From positions 1 to 64,000 of the forward strand of contig CAZKTU010000002.1 of assembly GCA_964555675.1 (NCBI GenBank): a stretch of 64,000 nucleotides of DNA, given 5' to 3'. Below, in pieces: positions 58,741-64,000 of the stretch (the stretch's first letter is position 1; each line of letters starts with the position of its first letter). Source of the stretch: CAIWXH01 sp964555675 (GTDB lineage Bacteria > Chloroflexota > Chloroflexia > Chloroflexales > Chloroflexaceae). Position numbers and translations under genes: made by a program. A model generated the notes under the pieces. The model was not told the DNA's origin, made no database searches, and was given only the letters and a program-made list of their open reading frames with translations.

Positions 58741-59720
58741 AGATCCTCGTTACCGGCGGGGCCGGCTATATCGGCTCGATCACCGCGGCCGAGCTGCTCG
58801 CCGCCGGCCATCAGGTGGTCGTGCTCGACAATCTCTACCAGGGCCACGCCGCCGCCGTCCACCCCGAGGCCACCTTCGTCCAGGCCGACCTGGCCGACCG
58901 TCAGGCCCTCGCCGAGCTGTTCGCCGAGCACCGCGATATCGACGGGATCATGCACTTCGCCTCCTACACCCTGGTCGGCGAGAGCATGCAGAAGCCCCTG
59001 CTCTACCTGCGCGACAATCTGGTCAACGCCGCCAACCTGCTCGAGTTCGCCGTCGAGGCCGGCGTCCGCCGCTTCATCCTCTCCTCGACCGCCAACCTCT
59101 TCGACGAGCCCGAGCGCATGCCGATCGAGCCCGATAACAAGATCGTCCCCGGCTCGCCCTACGGCGAGTCGAAGTTTTTTATCGAGCGTCTGCTGCACTG
59201 GTTCGAGCGCATCTACGGCCTGCGCTACGCCTGCCTGCGCTACTTCAATGCCAGCGGCGACACCCCCGGCCGCGGCGAGGATCACGACCCCGAGACTCAC
59301 CTCATTCCCCTGGTGCTGCAGGTGGCCCTCGGCCAGCGCCCCCACATCACGATCTACGGCGACGATTACCCGACCCGCGACGGCACCTGCGTGCGCGACT
59401 ACATCCATGTGGTCGACCTGGCCCAGGCCCATATCCTGGCCATGGGCGCCCTCGATCGGCTGGGCTCGCTGCGCTATAACCTCGGCAACGGCAGCGGCTT
59501 CAGCGTGATGGAGGTGATCGAGATGGCCCGCCGCGTCACCGGCCACCCCATCCCCCACGTCGTCGGTCCGCGCCGCGCCGGCGACCCCGCCACCCTGGTG
59601 GCCTCCTCAGAGAGTATCCGCCGCGATCTGGGCTGGCAACCTCGCTTCAGCGACCTCGAGTCGATCGTCAGCTCGGCCTGGGAGTGGCACCGCAACCACC
59701 CGCGCGGCTATAAGGGCTGA
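58737..59720 (+). CDS. galE: UDP-glucose 4-epimerase
   Basis: This 327-residue short-chain dehydrogenase-type epimerase interconverts UDP-glucose and UDP-galactose. The NAD-binding loop is VTGGAGYIGSIT at the N-terminus. The catalytic Ser/Thr is in LSSTANLF and the Tyr-Lys pair in PYGESK. Substrate-site stretches are LRYFNASGDTP and RDYIHVVDLAQAH. The start overlaps the preceding gene (ATGA). Related NDP-sugar epimerases with other substrates cannot be excluded. It would supply sugar donors for envelope polymers. Confidence 0.93.
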   Translation: MKILVTGGAGYIGSITAAELLAAGHQVVVLDNLYQGHAAAVHPEATFVQADLADRQALAELFAEHRDIDGIMHFASYTLVGESMQKPLLYLRDNLVNAANLLEFAVEAGVRRFILSSTANLFDEPERMPIEPDNKIVPGSPYGESKFFIERLLHWFERIYGLRYACLRYFNASGDTPGRGEDHDPETHLIPLVLQVALGQRPHITIYGDDYPTRDGTCVRDYIHVVDLAQAHILAMGALDRLGSLRYNLGNGSGFSVMEVIEMARRVTGHPIPHVVGPRRAGDPATLVASSESIRRDLGWQPRFSDLESIVSSAWEWHRNHPRGYKG

Positions 59721-59782
59721 TCGCGCGGCCGGGCCCGGGGCGCAACCCGTAGAACAAGTGGTCGAAGGCGGCGTACTCGTTG

Positions 59783-59788
59783 TATAAT
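59783..59788 (+). promoter_or_regulatory. -10 box of the zinc-finger kinase gene
   Basis: TATAAT lies 63 bp upstream of the ATG at 59851. The matching -35 is poor and GC-rich. Confidence 0.45.
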
Positions 59789-59850
59789 GCGGGTCCGTGC
59801 CGCGACGACCTGCGCGCCTCTGCGCTCAACGTTCTGCGTATTCATTGTCT

Positions 59851-61851
59851 ATGAGCGTCCCAGCCCAGATCGGCAACTATAAGCTGGAGCGTGAGATCGG
59901 CCGCGGCGCCTCGAGCGAGGTCTGGCTCGGCCGGCACGAGCACCTCCGCGACCACGTCGTCGCGGTGAAGATCCTCATGTCCCAGGATCGCGATCTGGTC
60001 CGCCGCTTCGAGCGCGAGGCCGCCATCGCCGCGCGCCTGCGCCACCCCAATATCGCCCAGCTCTACGACTTCGGGCAGGTGCAGCCCTTCCGCTATACGT
60101 TGATGGAGTATATCGAGGGCGGCTCGCTGCGCCAGATTGTCGCCAGGCGCGGCCGCATGCCTCTGGCCGAGGCCTTCGCGATCTTCAGCCAGATCGCCGC
60201 CGCCCTCGACTACGCCCACAGTCTGAATATCGTCCATCGCGATATCTCTTCGGCCAACATCCTCTTCGAGGAGAAGACCAGGCGCGCCCTGCTGACCGAC
60301 TTCGGCATCGCCCGCGACCCCGGCCAGCCGATCACGGTCGACCGCTCGATCATGGGCACCCCCGGCTTCCTCTCGCCCGAGCACGCCCAGTCGGCCACCA
60401 GCGTCACCCACCTCTCCGATATCTTCGGCCTCGGCGTGGTGCTCTACCAGATGCTCTGCGGCGAGCTGCCCTGGCCCGATGCCCCCGGCCTGGCCGAGCG
60501 CCCCGACTATGCGAACCTCATCCCCCTGCGCGCCCGCGGCGTCGAGGGCCTGCCCGCCGAGGTCGACCGGGTCCTGCGCACCGCTCTGGCCGTCGACCCG
60601 GCCCAGCGTTTCCCCAGCGCCACCGCCGCCGTCGAGGAGCTGCGCCGCATCCTGAAGCTCCACGAGATGGAGACCCAGGTGATCCGCGGCGCGGCCCCCG
60701 CCCTCGAGCGGGCGGTCGAACTCAGCGCCGGCGGCATCGAGCCCAACGAGGTCGAGGCCGTCCTCGGGCCCGACCTGCAGCGGGCGGTGATCGACCGCGC
60801 CCACGCCCGCGCCGACCAGCTGCGCAACCCCGCCGTCGTCTCGGGCCTGCTCGACGCCTGGGCGGCCGAGGAGCCGCTGCGCCGCCGCCCGCTCCTCGGC
60901 CGCCTCGCCAGGCTCCACAAGGTCAGCAGCCGTAACGTCTACTTCTACACCCTGCGCGTGCTCTACGAGCGCCGCAGCGCCCCCGACGACGACGAAGAGC
61001 CCGACCGCAAGGCCCAGGTCTTCCCCCTCGAGCCCACCGTCGAGCGCTGGGCTGTGGCGCTGCCCGCCGCCGACGGCTTCGTCGACGCGGCTGGTGGTCG
61101 CGTCAACCTGCCCGGCTCGACCCGCGTTGTAGTCTGTAAAGGCTGCATGGGCAAGGGCAATACGATCTGCCCGCGCTGCGAAGGCCGCCAGCGCGTGATG
61201 GTCACTCGCCCGGCCGCCGCCCCCGCGGGGGGCGCCGCTCGCGCCGCCCGGCCCGCCGCCGCGGCCGCCACGGCCGTGCAGCCCGCCCGAGGCGAGGTCG
61301 CCACAGCTACAGCCCCGCGCGCCGAGCAGGTGCTCGTCCCCTGCCCCGAGTGCGAGGGCCGCGGCGGCATTCCCTGCACCCGCTGCGAGGGCATCGGCCG
61401 CCTCGTGCTGCGCAAGGCCTTCAGCTGGAGCCGTACGGCCCAGACCCTCGCCGCCCACGATGATCTGCCCGCCCTCGACGAAGAGTGGCTGGCCCGCACC
61501 TGCAAGGCCGAGCAGGTCTACAGCCAGCGCCAGAAGGGCGGCACCCGCCCCGAGTGGTCCCTCGTCGCCCCTGTGGCGGGCCTGATCGCCCAGGCCGAGG
61601 CCCGTTGCGACGACGAGACCCGCATCGCCCTCGCCGAGCTGACCGTCGGCCTTATCCCCGTCACCGATATTGTCTTCGACCTCGGCAAGACCGACGAGGG
61701 CGATCTCTATAAGCTGGCGATCTATGGCTTCGAGCAGCTCATCCCCCCCGACTGGCGCTTCTTTAACTGGGAGCGCGTGACCTTCGTCTGCCTCGTCGGC
61801 TTCCTCAGCCTGGTTGTGATTATCCTCCTCGTCTTCACCTTCTTGCCCTAG
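59851..61851 (+). CDS. Ser/Thr kinase with DnaJ-like zinc-finger region and C-terminal membrane anchor
   Basis: This 666-residue protein starts at ATG 59851 (MSVPAQIGNYKLEREIG); the longer frame to 59797 covers promoter DNA. The kinase domain is about 8-270: Lys40 (VAVKIL), HRDISSAN at 129-136 and DFG at 150-152. The Lys usually two residues after the catalytic Asp is Ser133, a variant also known in other bacterial kinases. A helical region follows, and at about 428-512 there are four cysteine pairs: CKGCMGKG, CPRCEGRQ, CPECEGRG and CTRCEGIG. These match the CxxCxGxG zinc-binding repeats of DnaJ. A transmembrane helix at about 643-664 ends the chain. The zinc module may bind unfolded clients or partners, which would couple folding stress to phosphorylation (inference). 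Confidence 0.88.
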   Translation: MSVPAQIGNYKLEREIGRGASSEVWLGRHEHLRDHVVAVKILMSQDRDLVRRFEREAAIAARLRHPNIAQLYDFGQVQPFRYTLMEYIEGGSLRQIVARRGRMPLAEAFAIFSQIAAALDYAHSLNIVHRDISSANILFEEKTRRALLTDFGIARDPGQPITVDRSIMGTPGFLSPEHAQSATSVTHLSDIFGLGVVLYQMLCGELPWPDAPGLAERPDYANLIPLRARGVEGLPAEVDRVLRTALAVDPAQRFPSATAAVEELRRILKLHEMETQVIRGAAPALERAVELSAGGIEPNEVEAVLGPDLQRAVIDRAHARADQLRNPAVVSGLLDAWAAEEPLRRRPLLGRLARLHKVSSRNVYFYTLRVLYERRSAPDDDEEPDRKAQVFPLEPTVERWAVALPAADGFVDAAGGRVNLPGSTRVVVCKGCMGKGNTICPRCEGRQRVMVTRPAAAPAGGAARAARPAAAAATAVQPARGEVATATAPRAEQVLVPCPECEGRGGIPCTRCEGIGRLVLRKAFSWSRTAQTLAAHDDLPALDEEWLARTCKAEQVYSQRQKGGTRPEWSLVAPVAGLIAQAEARCDDETRIALAELTVGLIPVTDIVFDLGKTDEGDLYKLAIYGFEQLIPPDWRFFNWERVTFVCLVGFLSLVVIILLVFTFLP

Positions 61852-62172
61852 CCCAAAAAAGGCTTGTCATTTTTGTGACACTTCTGGCCAGGTTTTGCAG
61901 AGGCTGGCGTCGCTCTGTCCTGGCTCAAAGGTCAACCTGATGCCGCCGCGAGGAAAAATCGCGGCTAGGTAGGCTTGTAGTACTTGACGATTGTGGTACT
62001 GTAGTGTAAAGGGACGGGATTCCTATTGAGTGCAGGTGTACGGCTTTGTATCGTAGGTGAGAACAAGCCTTTTTTCCGGCCCCATTTTTGTGCCTGTCTC
62101 TTTACCCGGCTATGACGGCCCCCGCCTGTCCGTCTGCTGATCCGCGACCTTGTTTCACAAGGAGCGCCCTCT
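61852..62172 (+). other. Low-GC intergenic region before the surface-protein gene
   Basis: This 321-bp region has lower GC content than its neighbours. It contains a small hairpin (GCCGCGA with TCGCGGC near 61943-61965) and a possible promoter starting TTGACG at 61984-61989, with a weak -10 at 62007. AAGGAG precedes the next ATG at 62173. I compared the region with common riboswitch patterns by eye and found no match. No gene is supported. Confidence 0.5.
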
Positions 62173-64000
62173 ATGTCGTCGTACAGGTGCCCCACGCCTC
62201 GGCCAAGCGCCCCCGCCGCCCAACGCTCCGTTCGTCTGCTCACCCGCTACGCCCTGACCCTCCTCGCCGCCCTTGTCTTCGCCCTGGGCGGCCTGCCCAT
62301 GGCCCTGCTGGGTCCGGCGGCGACGGCCTTCGCCCAGGGTAGCGGCACGCTCTCGGTCAGGGTCTACCTCGACGCCGACCGCGATGGGATTGACGACGGC
62401 GCGCCGAACGACACGGCGATTGCGGGCCAGCAGGTCGCGGTCTACTCGATCGACGACCGCCTCGTGGCGCAGACCTTTACCGACAATGGCGGCCTGGCCG
62501 TCTTCAACAATCTGCCCCTCGGCGAGTACCGGGTCGAGGTGAGCGCGCCGGCCAATGCGGTCGTCTCTGTCCCCGGCGTCGCTTTCACCAACCCCGGCCT
62601 GGTCTTCCGCAAGGCCTTGACCCTGGGCGCGCCGACCGCTACGGCGGCCGTGGGCCTGCGCAGCCTCAGCGGTGGCGTCGACAGCGGCGCGCCCCTCGGG
62701 CGGCGCACCCTCGATACGCGGGTCTGGGACGACCGCGACTCCGACGGCGTGCAAGACGCCGACGAGCCCGGCCTGTCCGGGCTGACCGTGCAGCTCTTCA
62801 ATGTCAGCGGCACGGCGACCCTGACCGCCACCGAGGCCCCCGACGGGCGCTATATTTTCCTCGACGCCCAGATCACCGAGAGCAATACAATCAGGGTCAC
62901 GGCCGGGCTCTCGTCCACCTATGGCCTGACCCAGCAGGACGTCGCCGTCAACGCCGTCGACCAGCGCGACTCCGACGGCAGCCTCGCCGATCTGCCCATC
63001 GTCCAGGCGAGCGCCTTCGGCCCCCTGCCCGCCTTCCAGGGCGTCAACGACGATTCGATCGATATTGGCCTCACCCAGGCCGCGGTCAGCGGCTTCGTCT
63101 TCCGCGACGTCAACGCCAATGGGAGCTTCAACACCGGCGCCGATGCCCGCCTCGACGGGATTACCGTCGAGCTGCTCGATGGCGGCGGCACCCCGGTCTT
63201 CACCACCACCACGCGCACCGAGCTCGGCAGCGGCGGCGCGAGCGGCGTCTACCGCTTCACCGGCGTGCCCACGGGCACCTACACCCTGCGCATCCCCTCG
63301 GCCGAGTTCCAGAGTGGGGCCGCCCTCTTCGGGGCCGCCAACTCGCCCAATGCCGCCGGCGGCGACCAGGGCTCGCCCGACGGGGTCATCCCGGCCACGC
63401 CCGCCACCGCGGTGATCAGCGGCCCCTTCACCCTCGACCTGAGCGATGTGGCCGCCGGCTCGAATACGCGCACCAACGGCCACTTCGGCTTCTTCAAGGG
63501 CTCGGTCGGCGACTTCGTCTGGTATGACATCAACCGCGACGGCAGCACGAGCGGCGAGACCGCCCTCGGCCAGAATGGCATCAGGGTCTTCGTCGACGAC
63601 GGGCGCGGCGGCGGCATCGCCGGCAACGGCATCCGCGAGACCAGCGAGCTGAGCGCCACCACCAGCAACGATCCGCTCAGCGGTCTCGCCGGCTTCTACC
63701 GCTTCGACGATCTGCCCCTGGGCCTGACCACGACCGTCGTGCTCGACCCGGCCAACTTCCTCCCCGGCGGCCTGCTCGAGGGCGTCTCGGTCGGCAACGC
63801 CGTCGCGGGGACCAATAGCCTGAGCCAGACCTACTACTTCACCAGCACGGCGGTGCTCACCGATACGGCGCCCAACGACTTCGGCGTCGACTTCGGCCTG
63901 ACCCGCTCGGATATCGGCAATCGGGCCTTTATCGACGCCAATGGCAACCGCCTCTTCGACCCGGTCGAGGACGGCATCCCGGGCGTCACCGTCGAGCTGC
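62173..64000 (+). CDS. Large SdrD-B-repeat surface protein, truncated by the window edge
   Basis: The open frame starts at ATG 62173 (AAGGAG upstream) and runs past the right edge, giving at least 609 residues. A Sec signal peptide ends in AFAQG. Behind it come at least five SdrD B-like modules, each opening with a calcium-type acidic loop: YLDADRDGIDDG, VWDDRDSDGVQDADEPGLSG, VFRDVNANGSF, VWYDINRDGST and AFIDANGNRLFDPVEDG. In SdrD these modules bind calcium and form stiff rods. Predicted role: cell-surface adhesin or sheath or biofilm matrix protein. The C-terminal anchor is not in the window. Confidence 0.85.
   Translation, partial: MSSYRCPTPRPSAPAAQRSVRLLTRYALTLLAALVFALGGLPMALLGPAATAFAQGSGTLSVRVYLDADRDGIDDGAPNDTAIAGQQVAVYSIDDRLVAQTFTDNGGLAVFNNLPLGEYRVEVSAPANAVVSVPGVAFTNPGLVFRKALTLGAPTATAAVGLRSLSGGVDSGAPLGRRTLDTRVWDDRDSDGVQDADEPGLSGLTVQLFNVSGTATLTATEAPDGRYIFLDAQITESNTIRVTAGLSSTYGLTQQDVAVNAVDQRDSDGSLADLPIVQASAFGPLPAFQGVNDDSIDIGLTQAAVSGFVFRDVNANGSFNTGADARLDGITVELLDGGGTPVFTTTTRTELGSGGASGVYRFTGVPTGTYTLRIPSAEFQSGAALFGAANSPNAAGGDQGSPDGVIPATPATAVISGPFTLDLSDVAAGSNTRTNGHFGFFKGSVGDFVWYDINRDGSTSGETALGQNGIRVFVDDGRGGGIAGNGIRETSELSATTSNDPLSGLAGFYRFDDLPLGLTTTVVLDPANFLPGGLLEGVSVGNAVAGTNSLSQTYYFTSTAVLTDTAPNDFGVDFGLTRSDIGNRAFIDANGNRLFDPVEDGIPGVTVEL

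Noticed and set aside
61900..62060. Cyclic-di-GMP or other known riboswitch before the surface-protein gene
   Set aside because: Only a small stem and an A-rich loop are present. The conserved core bases of known riboswitch classes were not found by eye.
1..64000. tRNA, rRNA, CRISPR arrays, prophage or transposase genes
   Set aside because: None was recognised on either strand by reading intergenic regions and translations. A tRNAscan or Infernal run would be needed to exclude short RNAs fully.

Overview
The window is high-GC DNA (roughly two thirds G+C) from a bacterium that looks like a member of the Chloroflexota, most likely the filamentous Chloroflexia group. The reasons are the gene mix rather than one marker: large MalT-like LuxR regulators, Thr/Pro-rich lipoproteins, exported CHAT/TPR proteins next to a CHAT-STAND-WD40 protein, a cupredoxin fused to a two-domain multicopper protein, several CPBP proteases and PASTA-less Ser/Thr kinases. 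The sequence is a scaffold with three 100-N gaps, at 26620-26719, 29034-29133 and 36452-36551. The first is flanked by an exact 55-bp duplication, so it is almost certainly an unmerged contig overlap. The taxonomic call is an inference; no rRNA or tRNA gene was seen.

Layout. 1-5.4 kb (minus strand): an M1 metallopeptidase lipoprotein, a CPBP protease and an exported S9 peptidase. To the left of these is a promoter firing out of the window that carries two copies of a TetR-type operator. 5.5-8.1 kb: a MalT-like LuxR regulator. 8.2-18.5 kb (minus): a TetR regulator with its own operator-bearing promoter, an MFS transporter, a 55-residue membrane protein, then a five-gene operon (read right to left: MFS exporter, M20 dipeptidase, PepT, leucyl aminopeptidase, AbgT-family transporter), which looks like peptide uptake and degradation. 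18.5-24.4 kb: a DUF1269 stress-type protein, a second MalT-like regulator, a small conserved protein, a NarL-type response regulator and a VIT-like membrane protein. 24.4-36.1 kb: a secreted protein, then a tight cassette of FecR-like lipoprotein, exported TPR-CHAT protease and a 1,535-residue CHAT-STAND-transmembrane-WD40 protein. This cassette is the best candidate for an undescribed signalling, conflict or cell-death system.

36.2-44.5 kb: two small genes, a translationally coupled GT4/GT4/GH130 operon (oligosaccharide, possibly mannoside, metabolism), a GAF protein with a lone histidine-kinase dimerisation helix, and a NirK-like multicopper lipoprotein with a CRP-type palindrome upstream. 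44.7-52.5 kb: topA, a GIY-YIG-like protein, purD-purN-CPBP, an alpha/beta hydrolase and a thioredoxin-TPR chaperone. 52.6-64 kb: a Ser/Thr kinase followed 4 bp later by a GH57-like protein that lacks its catalytic nucleophile, a divergent FHA-winged-helix regulator heading aroA and galE, a second kinase with a DnaJ-like zinc-finger region, and the start of a large SdrD-B-repeat surface protein that runs off the window.

Control signals are unusually legible. Near-consensus -35/-10 pairs with 17-18 bp spacers sit ahead of topA, the TetR gene, DUF1269, the second LuxR gene and the Ser/Thr kinase. Several other genes have extended -10 boxes (TGnTATAnT). Short GC-rich hairpins recur between genes. 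One family has ends matching ACTCCGTCCGAGCT and looks like a MITE or REP-type dispersed element.
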